Shown here: piece by piece, positions 5,982 through 12,437 of the stretch
How positions within the stretch are numbered: position 1 is the stretch's first letter
Layout of the letters: each line of letters opens with the position of its first letter
NCBI GenBank assembly: GCA_005878685.1
Contig: VBLN01000005.1
Coordinates: 1-12,437 of the forward strand
Source of the DNA: Deltaproteobacteria bacterium
GTDB lineage: Bacteria; Desulfobacterota; Binatia; UBA9968
Length of the DNA stretch: 12,437 bases
Direction of reading: 5' to 3'
Translations under genes and position numbers: made by a program
Notes under the pieces: generated by a model
The model's database searches: none
What the model was told of the DNA's origin: nothing
Seen by the model: the letters and a program-made list of their open reading frames with translations, nothing else

Positions 5982-8576
5982 ATGTTCTCTAAGGCGACAA
6001 ATACCTTGGTTCCGTGGAGTCGATTCACCGCGTTCGTGGGGTCTCAAATGCCACTCTCTCTGGGGGTGAATAAAAAGAGAGACCTGATTCAGATTCAATG
6101 GTTTGTAGCGATCGCGAGCTCTTATCTCCTTCTCGTCAGAGAAGGCCAACTGGTCAATGATCCGGTTAATCTCTTCCTGCTCGTGGCGCCGCTGGGATCC
6201 ATACTCATATTTTTACGTCTTCCTCAGTCGGCATTCAGCCACAGACTCTTTCCCCAAGTTATGGCGGTGGCGGATACAGTCCTCATCTGCACCGCCATCG
6301 TCTTTAATCGGCAAAGCCCGTGGGATCTTTTTCTGGTCTTTTTCTTCGGGATTCTTATCGCCGCCATCGGCGAGAACCTCCTCCAAATTGTCGTCGGCTG
6401 CCTAGTCCTCAGCGTCATTTCCATTGTGATCGTTCCTCTTTCGGGTAAAGGTGGTTTCGAGATCGATTCGGATGCTCTGCTCAGGATTCCACTGTTATTC
6501 GGCGCCTCTCTTGTGTATGGGTATCTGGCGGATCAGGTCAAACGGGAAAAAAAGAAGACGGTGCAACTGGAGGAGGCCCGCAGACAGCAGCTGCTGATGA
6601 AAGACCAATTCTTCTCCCACGTTTCGCACGAGTTGCGCACGCCTCTTACTGCAGTCTATCAGTTTGTTACGATTCTCTCGGACGGACTCGCCGGAGAGCT
6701 CAACGAGGAGCAGCGAGAGTATCTCGAAATTGTGCTGCGAAACGTTAAACAGCTTCAAACGATGGTCGGCGACCTTCTGGAAGCGGCTCGTGCAGATAGC
6801 GGAAAACTAGCTATTGATCCGCGGGTCATCTCTCTACAAGCGTTGGTTTCTGAAACCCTCAGCATGCTTCTGGCCGGCGCCGCCGTCAAGGCCATCGTCC
6901 TTTCGGCGGATATTCCTAGCGATCTCCCGCTCGTGTCCGTTGATCCCCAACGACTCAATCAGATTCTCACCAACCTTGTCGACAACGCGATGAAATTCAC
7001 TGCAGCGAACGGGAGCATTATGGTTCGCGCGCGGGCGTTTGACGCGGACCCGAACTTTGTCTGCGTCTCAGTGGCCGACACCGGCTGTGGGATTAGCCCC
7101 GAGGGTACGAAAAAAATCTTCGATCGGCTCTATCAAGAGGAGAGAATACTCGAGATCAATCGAAAGGGGCTTGGTCTGGGTCTTCATATCTGCAGAGAAT
7201 TGGTTTCCCGTCATGGGGGCCGCATCTGGGTTGAGAGCGAACTCGGCAAGGGAAGCACCTTTCATTTCACGTTGCCGGTTTTTTCTCTAAAGAGTTTACT
7301 CCTGCCCATCATCGATGAGAATCATCACCTCAAAAGTTTCATTGGTCTCATTGCGGTCGAAGTCTTGCCTGACAACCCGGCGCCAACGTCGGAGGTGGGT
7401 AAAGTTGCTTGGGGAAGGGCTTGGACCGCGCTTAAGCAGCTGCCCCTGCCCGACAAAACTGTCCTTTTGCCCAGGATGGCCCTTGCAGGAGAGAAGGGAG
7501 TCTTTTTCCTCGTTAATGCTGGCGATCTGAAGACAACGAATCAGATAACCTCGCGGATCCAAAAGGAGATTGGCGATTGTAGGGAGGTGCAGGACGCCAA
7601 ATGCCGCGTAAAGACGTCTGTCGTGGTCATCGATCACCCATCGAACCAGGAACAGGCGGACGTAGGAAAACTTGCCGACGAGATTTCGGACAGAATCTTA
7701 GAATTGACAAGACAGGCAGAGGTCGAAAAGGCTAAGGTCGAAGCGACAAAAGTAGATGTCATCAGCGCGATGTCGCGAGAAGTGAGAACGCCCCTTAACG
7801 TCGTGATGGGCTACGCCGGCATTTTACGCGACAAGCTATTGGGAGATTTGAACCCTGAGCAGGAAAGTGCGGTCGGCAAGTTGATGGGCCAGACTAACAA
7901 TCTGTTGCTCACCATCAGCAACATTGTAGACGCCCACAAGGTTGACTCGGGGATCGTCAAGGCCGCGGGTCATGAAGTTCACGTTGGCAGTCTTCTGGAA
8001 GAACTCAAGTTGTCCTATGACTTTCCTATGGATAAGAGCCTAAAGTTAGTATGGGATCATCCTCCGGAGCTTCCCGTCATCGTGTCAGATGCCACCAAGC
8101 TCAGGATGATTCTTCAAAACCTCATCAATAATGCCCTCAAGTTCACTCAAGAGGGGGTAGTCAAGATATCCGCTCGTTATGCGAGCGAGACCAACAGCCT
8201 AGAATTTGAGGTGGCCGATACCGGGGTCGGTATCCCAAGCGAGAGCCTGCAAGCCGTTTTCGAGAAGTTTCGACAGTTGCAGTCCTCTGGAGAGGACTTC
8301 ATGAGTGGCATGGGTCTGGGACTTTATCTGGTCGGGACTTTTACTAAGTTACTGGGAGGGGCGGTGAGCGTCGAGAGCGAATGCGGCAAGGGATCGGTTT
8401 TCAAAGTGACCTTTCCGGTAACGCCCGCTGCGGCGGTTAGTTCGAAATTTAGAGACGGCGCTTCTGCCCCGGACGGCGCTCATGCTGGCTCGGAATCGGT
8501 AAAAAAAGAGGGGACAAACGAAGGCGATGCAAAAAGGAGGATATATGAAAAGCAAGAAGATCTTAATTGTAGATGA
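5982..8576 (+). CDS. Membrane sensor histidine kinase with two kinase modules, the second lacking its phospho-acceptor His
   Basis: 864 residues. About six membrane spans lie within residues 35-182 with only short loops, so the signal is probably sensed in or near the membrane. Kinase module 1 has the HisKA box SHVSHELRTPL (His 216), N-box LVDNAMKF (Asn 335), DTGCG (Asp 366) and GLGLG (396-400). Residues about 432-585 form an unassigned domain ending in a charged coiled-coil-like linker. Module 2 repeats the layout: SREVRTPLN with Arg 599 in place of His, N-box LINNALKF (Asn 717), DTGVG (Asp 746) and GMGLGL (776-780). The ATP-binding lobe of module 2 therefore looks intact. The last 50 residues are a polar tail. 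AGGA is only one base before ATG 5982, so the in-frame ATG at 6048 may be the true start; either keeps all domains. The 3' end overlaps the first receiver gene by 32 bases, implying one operon. Confidence 0.9.
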   Translation: MFSKATNTLVPWSRFTAFVGSQMPLSLGVNKKRDLIQIQWFVAIASSYLLLVREGQLVNDPVNLFLLVAPLGSILIFLRLPQSAFSHRLFPQVMAVADTVLICTAIVFNRQSPWDLFLVFFFGILIAAIGENLLQIVVGCLVLSVISIVIVPLSGKGGFEIDSDALLRIPLLFGASLVYGYLADQVKREKKKTVQLEEARRQQLLMKDQFFSHVSHELRTPLTAVYQFVTILSDGLAGELNEEQREYLEIVLRNVKQLQTMVGDLLEAARADSGKLAIDPRVISLQALVSETLSMLLAGAAVKAIVLSADIPSDLPLVSVDPQRLNQILTNLVDNAMKFTAANGSIMVRARAFDADPNFVCVSVADTGCGISPEGTKKIFDRLYQEERILEINRKGLGLGLHICRELVSRHGGRIWVESELGKGSTFHFTLPVFSLKSLLLPIIDENHHLKSFIGLIAVEVLPDNPAPTSEVGKVAWGRAWTALKQLPLPDKTVLLPRMALAGEKGVFFLVNAGDLKTTNQITSRIQKEIGDCREVQDAKCRVKTSVVVIDHPSNQEQADVGKLADEISDRILELTRQAEVEKAKVEATKVDVISAMSREVRTPLNVVMGYAGILRDKLLGDLNPEQESAVGKLMGQTNNLLLTISNIVDAHKVDSGIVKAAGHEVHVGSLLEELKLSYDFPMDKSLKLVWDHPPELPVIVSDATKLRMILQNLINNALKFTQEGVVKISARYASETNSLEFEVADTGVGIPSESLQAVFEKFRQLQSSGEDFMSGMGLGLYLVGTFTKLLGGAVSVESECGKGSVFKVTFPVTPAAAVSSKFRDGASAPDGAHAGSESVKKEGTNEGDAKRRIYEKQEDLNCR
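8534..8540 (+). promoter_or_regulatory. Ribosome binding site of the first receiver gene
   Basis: AAGGAGG stands 4 bases before ATG 8545, inside the kinase reading frame. It fixes the receiver start at 8545 rather than at the in-frame ATG 8527 and suggests coupled translation. Confidence 0.8.
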
Positions 8577-8946
8577 CGACAAAGATCTGCTGCTTGCGCT
8601 GCGAGTTCGATTAAAGTCCCGGGGTTATGCGACAGCCTTCGCTACGGACGCCAGCTCGGCCATTCAGATGACGCTTGAAGAAAAGCCGGATCTGATTCTT
8701 CTTGGTTTGGGTTTACCGGATGATAGCGGCTTCATTGTCATCGACAAGTTGAAGGAGGCTGGTGCGCTAGCTTCCATCCCGGTCATTGTGGTAAGCGCCC
8801 GCCCGCTCGATGTATACAAAGATGCGGCTCTCTTAGCGGGCGCGAAGGGCTATTTCCAAAAGCCTTTTGACAACGAGGATCTCTTGAGGGCGATTCAAAA
8901 AGAGCTTGCGGGGCCCGTGGGGACCGCGGAGGAAGTGCCCAGTTGA
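8545..8946 (+). CDS. Single-domain response regulator lacking the phospho-acceptor Asp
   Basis: 133 residues, one receiver (REC) domain and a short tail, with no output domain. The acidic pair (Asp 10, Asp 11), Ser 84 and Lys 106 in QKP are all present, but the acceptor position reads PDLILLGLGLP: Gly 54 (codon GGT, 8704-8706) instead of Asp. Asp-to-Gly needs one base change (GAT to GGT). The protein aligns without gaps to the next gene's product over about 120 residues, about 54% identical by hand count, so the two are tandem duplicates. Without Asp 54 it cannot be phosphorylated in the normal way; it may be constitutive, act as a decoy or bind the kinase as an adaptor, or the base may be a sequencing error. 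It overlaps the kinase gene by 32 bases. Confidence 0.92.
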   Translation: MKSKKILIVDDDKDLLLALRVRLKSRGYATAFATDASSAIQMTLEEKPDLILLGLGLPDDSGFIVIDKLKEAGALASIPVIVVSARPLDVYKDAALLAGAKGYFQKPFDNEDLLRAIQKELAGPVGTAEEVPS

Positions 8947-8974
8947 CCGTGTGCCAGTAGTCAACACAATAAGA

Positions 8975-8982
8975 AGGAGAGG
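8975..8982 (+). promoter_or_regulatory. Ribosome binding site of the second receiver gene
   Basis: AGGAGAGG ends 4 bases before ATG 8987 (the AGGAG core is 7 bases away). It selects this start over the in-frame ATG 8906, which would add 27 residues not found in receivers. Confidence 0.75.
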
Positions 8983-8986
8983 ACAT

Positions 8987-9388
8987 ATGGAAAGGAAAAA
9001 AATCTTGATCGTGGATGACAATGAGGACCTCTCAAAAGGACTGAGGGTGCTTTTGAGAGCACATGATTACGCTACGGTTCTGGCAGCCGATGCTGTCTCG
9101 GCCATCAGCCAGGCGAAAAACGAAAGGCCGGATCTGATCCTCCTCGACCTAGGTCTTCCTGCGGGTGATGGTTTTAAAGTCATGGAGAGATTGGGCAACG
9201 CGGACTCGCTCGCCTCCATTCCAGTTATCGTCTTGAGCGCGCGAGACCAGCAAGCAAATAAAGAGCGATCTCTCAAGGCCGGAGCCAGAGCATTCGTTCA
9301 AAAGCCCGCTGACAACGCCGAGCTATTGGCCTTGATCAAAAGAGTATTGGAGGAATCTAGCCAGACGGCAAGTTCCGCTGAGAGCTAA
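8987..9388 (+). CDS. Single-domain response regulator with intact phospho-acceptor
   Basis: 133 residues forming one receiver domain with no DNA-binding or enzymatic output. It starts with KKILIVDDNED; the acidic pair is Asp 10 and Asp 11, the phospho-acceptor is Asp 54 in PDLILLDLGLP, and Ser 84 and Lys 106 complete the active site. It is the likely phosphoryl target of His 216 of the kinase. CheY/Spo0F/DivK-type single receivers work through protein contacts or as relay intermediates, so the final effector is probably encoded elsewhere. It lies 40 bases after its Asp-less paralogue. Its stop faces the convergent cupin gene at a distance of only 9 bases, with no visible terminator between them. 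Confidence 0.95.
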   Translation: MERKKILIVDDNEDLSKGLRVLLRAHDYATVLAADAVSAISQAKNERPDLILLDLGLPAGDGFKVMERLGNADSLASIPVIVLSARDQQANKERSLKAGARAFVQKPADNAELLALIKRVLEESSQTASSAES

Positions 9389-9397
9389 CAGCCTGCC

Positions 9398-9724
9398 TTA
9401 TTTCACCGGGATCGTAACATAGAGGCGCGGCTGGTTTCCGGTGGCGCGTGTGATATGGCCCCGACCTGTCGTGTCGTCTGCAAGCATGATATCCCCCGGC
9501 CCAAAGCGCCGCTTGGTTCCGTCGCTGATCTCGATTTCCCCCTGGCCGGATAGAGTGATTACATACTGACGCCGCGGCGCAGGATGCCAGTCCTGAACTT
9601 GGCCCTGTGGCGCGTGACGGAAGATGACGCCATGCGCGGGCACCATCTTCTCGATCTCGACCTCGATCTCCTCGAAATGGGACTCGCCGTCTTTCCCAGT
9701 ATATAGTCTTGTGATCTTCACCAT
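9398..9724 (-). CDS. Small cupin-domain protein
   Basis: 108 residues from ATG 9722-9724. The core is a single cupin barrel: WHPAPRRQYVITLSGQGEIEISDG (motif 1 region, residues 46-69), then RRFGPGDIMLADDTTGRGH (motif 2 region, 72-90). The usual motif-1 HxH...E metal ligands are reduced to His 47 and Gln 53, with His 90 in motif 2, so metal binding is uncertain. I know this W-H-PAPRRQY / DTTGxGH pattern as a recurring cupin subgroup of unknown role. A frame extension upstream to 9907 runs over the azlC start and is rejected. AAGG sits 3 bases before the ATG, a weak ribosome site. The gene is divergent from azlC and convergent with the receiver gene. Confidence 0.85.
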   Translation of the reverse strand: MVKITRLYTGKDGESHFEEIEVEIEKMVPAHGVIFRHAPQGQVQDWHPAPRRQYVITLSGQGEIEISDGTKRRFGPGDIMLADDTTGRGHITRATGNQPRLYVTIPVK

Positions 9725-9739
9725 AGGCCTTGTAAAAAA

Positions 9740-9763
9740 ATCAACAGACAAAAGCAAGTTGAT
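9740..9763. promoter_or_regulatory. Dyad between the divergent cupin and azlC genes
   Basis: ATCAAC (9740-9745) and GTTGAT (9758-9763) are exact reverse complements 12 bases apart, inside the 69-base gap that must hold both promoters. Six-base arms in an A+T-rich gap can arise by chance. Confidence 0.3.
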
Positions 9764-9793
9764 ATTTTGGCGCGGGTCGGCTAAGCGAAACTG

Positions 9794-10528
9794 ATGATCT
9801 CCTCCCCTCCCTTTCGCGAAGGGGTGAAGGCTGCTGTTCCGATTTGGATCGCCTACATCTCGACCTCCTTCACCCTCGGGATTGCCGCCAAGGCCTATGG
9901 CCTCCACCTGGGGGAGATCGTTTTTATGTCGGCGTCGGTTTTTGCTGCGCCCGCTCAGTTCGCCGCCCTTGAGCCTCTCGCTTCAGGAAAACCGGCCCTA
10001 CAGATCTTCCTCATCACATTCCTTATCAACCTGCGCTTTCTGGTGATGAGCGCGGCCATCGCGCCCTACTTCGGTCGAAGAAAACGCTCTGCGCTTCTTC
10101 TCTCCTCGCATCTCATCAGTATCAGCACTTTCATCTTGCCCTACGTTCATTTCCAGAAACAATCTAGCGAGCTAGCGGAGACCGAGAGCATAGAGGAGCG
10201 GGCCAGAAACAACTTTCACTACTTTCTTGGGCTGGCTGTAAGCAGCTTCTCCGTGTGGGTGGTTGGAACAGGAGTTGGGTACTGGGCGGCTCTGCATGTG
10301 CCTTCCGGCTTCGAAGAGGGACTAAAGTTTATGCTGCCGGGCTACTTTGCCTGTATTCTTACGGCGGAGTTAAGAGGAAAGAGTGCGTTGCTGATCGGTA
10401 TGACAAGCTTCTTGGCGGCTGTGCCCGGCGCGCTGCTTAATGCGGACTGGGGGTGGCTCATTACCGCGCTCGCAATCGGCACTCTAGGCTGGGGAATGGA
10501 AGAATGGATCCAGCGCGAATCGCGATAA
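9794..10528 (+). CDS. azlC: AzlC family branched-chain amino acid exporter, large subunit
   Basis: 244 residues, the usual AzlC length. AzlC and the small AzlD form an inner-membrane exporter of branched-chain amino acids (BrnFE in Corynebacterium). The N-terminus FREGVKAAVPIWIAYISTSFTLGIAAKA matches the family opening, followed by the FAAPAQFAALE segment and the LINLRFLVMSAAIAPYF block, all AzlC hallmarks. Several hydrophobic spans alternate with short loops; a polar stretch (about residues 117-137) forms a cytoplasmic or periplasmic loop. I see no good ribosome site before ATG 9794. The end overlaps azlD by 25 bases, so the pair is co-translated. The real substrate may differ from branched-chain amino acids. 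Confidence 0.92.
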   Translation: MISSPPFREGVKAAVPIWIAYISTSFTLGIAAKAYGLHLGEIVFMSASVFAAPAQFAALEPLASGKPALQIFLITFLINLRFLVMSAAIAPYFGRRKRSALLLSSHLISISTFILPYVHFQKQSSELAETESIEERARNNFHYFLGLAVSSFSVWVVGTGVGYWAALHVPSGFEEGLKFMLPGYFACILTAELRGKSALLIGMTSFLAAVPGALLNADWGWLITALAIGTLGWGMEEWIQRESR

Positions 10529-10833
10529 TCGTGGGAATGGGGCTCGTGACCTACCTGATCCGGGCGGTCCCGCAGCTCTTTTTCGCGGGGCGGAGTTTTC
10601 CGGAAGCCTTTGAGCGGTACCTCCGCTACCTATCCTACGCTCTTATTGCCAGCATTGTCTCGACCACCCTCTTCCTCGCCGGTCGACGTTTTGAGGCTGC
10701 TGCTGCACCGCATCGTGCTTTAGCGCTCGCGGTCGCGGTACTCGTTGCTTCAAGGACAGGTCAACCGCTGCTGGGCATGCTGGTGGGCACTCTCCTTGCC
10801 CAGACGCTCCCCTGGCTAAGCGCGGCCTGGTAG
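10504..10833 (+). CDS. azlD: AzlD family branched-chain amino acid transport protein, small subunit
   Basis: 109 residues with about three to four membrane spans, as expected for AzlD, the partner of AzlC. The N-terminal [20 protein letters not shown], with its conserved TYxxRxxP pattern, and the following [17 protein letters not shown] segment are characteristic. Start ATG 10504 lies inside the azlC 3' end (25-base overlap) and begins the protein right at the first membrane span; starts further upstream would add unrelated residues. The glycosylase gene follows after 19 bases. Confidence 0.92.
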   Translation: MDPARIAIIVGMGLVTYLIRAVPQLFFAGRSFPEAFERYLRYLSYALIASIVSTTLFLAGRRFEAAAAPHRALALAVAVLVASRTGQPLLGMLVGTLLAQTLPWLSAAW

Positions 10834-10852
10834 AGCCGTCGTCAGTTTTCGT

Positions 10853-11767
10853 ATGCCGGAACTCCCTGACGTCGTTGTCTATATCGAGGCGCTTGAGCGC
10901 CGTATCCTCGGCCAACCCCTCAAGCGGATTCGCCTCGCGAGTCCTTTTATTCTTCGCTCCGTCGATCCGCCGATCAGTGAAGCTCAAGGCAGGAAGGTTC
11001 TCGGACTTCGCAGGTTAGGGAAACGGATTGCGTTTCAGCTTGAAGGGGATCTCTATCTGATCTTTCATCTGATGATCGCCGGACGCTTCCACTGGAAAGG
11101 CGCTGCAGCCAAGGTTCCGAAGAAGTTTGGTCTTGCGGCATTCGACTTTCCATTGGGGACGCTTCTTCTCACCGAGGCTGGCACTAAGAAGCGGGCATCG
11201 CTACATCTCGTTCTCGGGGAAGCGGCGATTAGGGAACATGAGCGAGGGGGACTCGAAGTGTTGGATGCGGATCTCTCTAGCTTTCGCGAAGCGCTCACAC
11301 GCGAGAATCATACGTTGAAAAGAACATTGACAGACCCCCGGTTATTCAGCGGGATCGGCAACGCCTACTCGGATGAAATTTTTCACTGCGCCAGGCTGTC
11401 ACCGATAAAGTTGACTCAGCAGCTCGATGAAAACGAAATCGAAAGGCTCTACGACGCGACCCAGAAGACACTGAGCGATTGGGTCGCGCGGTTGCGGCGC
11501 GAAACAGGAGAGAATTTTCCCGAGAAGGTCACTGCCTTTCGCGAGGGAATGGCGGTCCACGGCCGCCATCGCAAGCCCTGTCCCGACTGCGGCTCGCCGA
11601 TACAAAGAATCGTCTATGCGGAAAACGAAACCAATTACTGCGCCCGCTGTCAGACCGGCGGCAGACTTCTCGCCGACCGTGCGTTATCGCGTCTTCTCAA
11701 GCAAGATTGGCCAAAGACGCTTGAGGAGCTGGAAGAGATGCGATCCCCGCATACGCAGGGCAAGTAG
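10853..11767 (+). CDS. Formamidopyrimidine-DNA glycosylase / endonuclease VIII family protein with an altered zinc-finger arginine
   Basis: 304 residues. Fpg/Nei enzymes excise oxidised bases and cut the DNA. The N-terminus MPELPDV gives the catalytic Pro (after Met removal) and Glu 3; Lys 57 in LGKRI and HLMIAGRF match the DNA-contact and intercalation segments. The helix-two-turn-helix region is clear ([21 protein letters not shown]), with the conserved GIGN asparagine. A C-terminal zinc finger has Cys 243, 246, 263 and 266. In E. coli Fpg the finger loop carries Arg 258, essential for lesion DNA; here the aligned position in YAENETNYC is Asn 258. The Q-T-G-G-R extension after the last cysteines is also not classical Fpg. 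It is a divergent subfamily, so I give no gene symbol; substrate range is uncertain. No ribosome site is obvious. It sits 19 bases after azlD. Confidence 0.9.
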   Translation: MPELPDVVVYIEALERRILGQPLKRIRLASPFILRSVDPPISEAQGRKVLGLRRLGKRIAFQLEGDLYLIFHLMIAGRFHWKGAAAKVPKKFGLAAFDFPLGTLLLTEAGTKKRASLHLVLGEAAIREHERGGLEVLDADLSSFREALTRENHTLKRTLTDPRLFSGIGNAYSDEIFHCARLSPIKLTQQLDENEIERLYDATQKTLSDWVARLRRETGENFPEKVTAFREGMAVHGRHRKPCPDCGSPIQRIVYAENETNYCARCQTGGRLLADRALSRLLKQDWPKTLEELEEMRSPHTQGK

Positions 11768-11769
11768 CC

Positions 11770-11952
11770 ATGGCTGTGCTGACCGAGCCCTGCAGATTTT
11801 GCGCTCGCCTTACAGAACAGGAAGCGTGCTCAGAGTGCCTGCGACACCATGAACTCTATGGGCATTACCCCAGAGACGTTCGCAGGCAACAGGTGCCAGG
11901 CCAGCCGAGAGTGATCACCCGATTTTGCGGCGAGTGCGGGAGAGAGTTGTAA
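11770..11952 (+). CDS. Small six-cysteine putative zinc-binding protein
   Basis: 60 residues from ATG 11770, two bases after the glycosylase stop, so probably translationally coupled to it. It has three CxxC knuckles: Cys 8/11, Cys 20/23 and Cys 53/56, the last one next to the C-terminus (FCGECGREL), plus His 26, 27 and 32. The first two pairs can form one zinc site; the third may pair with the histidines or act in a dimer. There is no membrane span or signal peptide. I do not recognise the family. The tight linkage to a zinc-finger DNA repair enzyme suggests a nucleic-acid or partner-protein role, but this is inference only. Even cysteine spacing and tight coupling argue for a real gene. Confidence 0.7.
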   Translation: MAVLTEPCRFCARLTEQEACSECLRHHELYGHYPRDVRRQQVPGQPRVITRFCGECGREL

Positions 11953-12002
11953 GGCAGCGGTTAGTACCCGATCAGCTAAATCTTCTGCCAGATTTTCCCG
12001 AT

Positions 12003-12031
12003 AAAAAAAGGACTAGCGCTTCTTGAGTCCT
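12003..12031 (-). terminator. Intrinsic terminator of the VOC-family gene
   Basis: Read on the minus strand, AGGACT and AGTCCT pair (12031-12026 with 12014-12009) around an 11-base loop, and the run of seven T from 12009 to 12003 follows directly. It lies 30 bases after the stop of the gene at 12061. On the plus strand there is no T-tract after the stem. Confidence 0.75.
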
Positions 12032-12060
12032 CTGGATACGAGCAGCGGAAGATCAATCAT

Positions 12061-12437
12061 CTAGTGAGCGGCCGCTTGGACGAGGCCGCTCGCCTGGGCG
12101 ATGATCTCGTCCACGCTCTTGTCCAGGTCGAGCGGGCGGTTGATGCGTGCCTCATCGCGCTCCGGGACCAGGGCGTAGACCTCGAGGCGGTTCCCCTCGG
12201 GGTCAAGGAAATAGCACGAGACGGTGTTTCCCATCTCCTCGTAAGCGTGGCTTATGCAGTGGTGGATCGGCACTCCCTGCGCCTTGAACTGTTCGTAGAA
12301 CGCCTTGACGTCGGCCGGCGTTTCCACGCGCCAGGCGATGTGCCCGATGATCTTGGCCTCGCCCTCGCGTCCTTTGGCCAGAGCGATCTGGTGGTCGTCG
12401 AGCTCGGGATCAGGCGTCATGAACACCATGCGCCCCG
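12061..12437 (-). CDS. VOC-family (glyoxalase / extradiol dioxygenase-like) protein, 5' truncated by the window
   Basis: The frame is open from the window edge to TAG at 12063-12061. ATG 12429 is internal: the residues just before it (GR) and the beta-strand it opens continue a VOC module, so the start lies outside. Counting from that Met, metal-ligand candidates are His 13 in DDHQIAL, His 30 in GHIAWRV and Glu 83 in DPEGNRLEVYAL, the pattern of type I extradiol dioxygenases and related VOC enzymes. The C-terminal tail (about 35 residues, ending VQAAAH) is outside the fold. Catechol-type ring cleavage or a glyoxalase/fosfomycin-like activity cannot be separated. One sampled line of this gene is 70% GC (42 of 60), against 52% (31 of 60) in a sampled line of the glycosylase gene, so it may have a different history. 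Confidence 0.85.
   Translation of the reverse strand, partial: GRMVFMTPDPELDDHQIALAKGREGEAKIIGHIAWRVETPADVKAFYEQFKAQGVPIHHCISHAYEEMGNTVSCYFLDPEGNRLEVYALVPERDEARINRPLDLDKSVDEIIAQASGLVQAAAH

Noticed and set aside
8906..8986. Earlier start of the second receiver
   Set aside because: It would overlap the first receiver gene and add 27 residues not seen in receivers; a strong ribosome site precedes ATG 8987.
9725..9907. N-terminal extension of the cupin gene to 9907
   Set aside because: The extra 61 residues are antisense to the azlC start and unlike any cupin; ATG 9724 begins the fold.

Overview
The window looks like a piece of a mid-GC chromosome (about 50-57% by eye) from an uncultivated, free-living bacterium. 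Nothing in it fixes the taxon. A selA-selB-selD operon whose SelD is itself a selenoprotein, a membrane hybrid-type histidine kinase with stand-alone receivers, and housekeeping genes in short mixed-strand operons would fit a deltaproteobacterial, Methylomirabilota or Binatota-like lineage, but that is a guess. There are no IS elements, phage genes, CRISPR arrays, rRNAs or tRNAs that I can see.

Layout. (1) 1-1041, plus strand: the 3' part of a geranylgeranyl-reductase-family flavoprotein, closed by a clear intrinsic terminator at 1094-1129. (2) 5607-1177, minus strand: a complete selenocysteine operon, selA-selB-selD. SelD has an in-frame UGA at the catalytic position (codon 20) followed by a plausible bacterial SECIS hairpin, so its true start lies upstream of the UGA, at 2232. 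SelB is split by a one-base frameshift near 2999; joining the frames gives a normal 636-residue factor. (3) 5608-5981: a divergent intergenic region with a perfect 15-nt dyad. (4) 5982-9388, plus strand: a three-gene signalling operon with a six-TM kinase carrying two kinase modules and two single-domain response regulators. The second kinase module has Arg in place of the phospho-acceptor His, and the first receiver has Gly in place of the phospho-acceptor Asp. (5) 9398-9724, minus strand: a small cupin. (6) 9794-11952, plus strand: azlC-azlD (branched-chain amino acid export), an Fpg/Nei-family DNA glycosylase and a 60-residue six-cysteine protein, closely packed. (7) 12061-12437, minus strand: the 3' part of a GC-richer VOC-family (glyoxalase/extradiol dioxygenase) gene, with its own intrinsic terminator.

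How they work together. SelD makes selenophosphate, SelA converts seryl-tRNA(Sec) to selenocysteyl-tRNA(Sec), and SelB delivers it to UGA codons marked by a SECIS. Because SelD contains selenocysteine, the operon depends on its own product. The tRNA gene selC is not in the window. The kinase and its two receivers form a phosphorelay-like unit without a DNA-binding output domain. It retains one complete His/Asp pair (H216 and D54 of the second receiver) and one degenerate pair. The remaining genes are housekeeping or metabolic and have no evident link to selenium or signalling.
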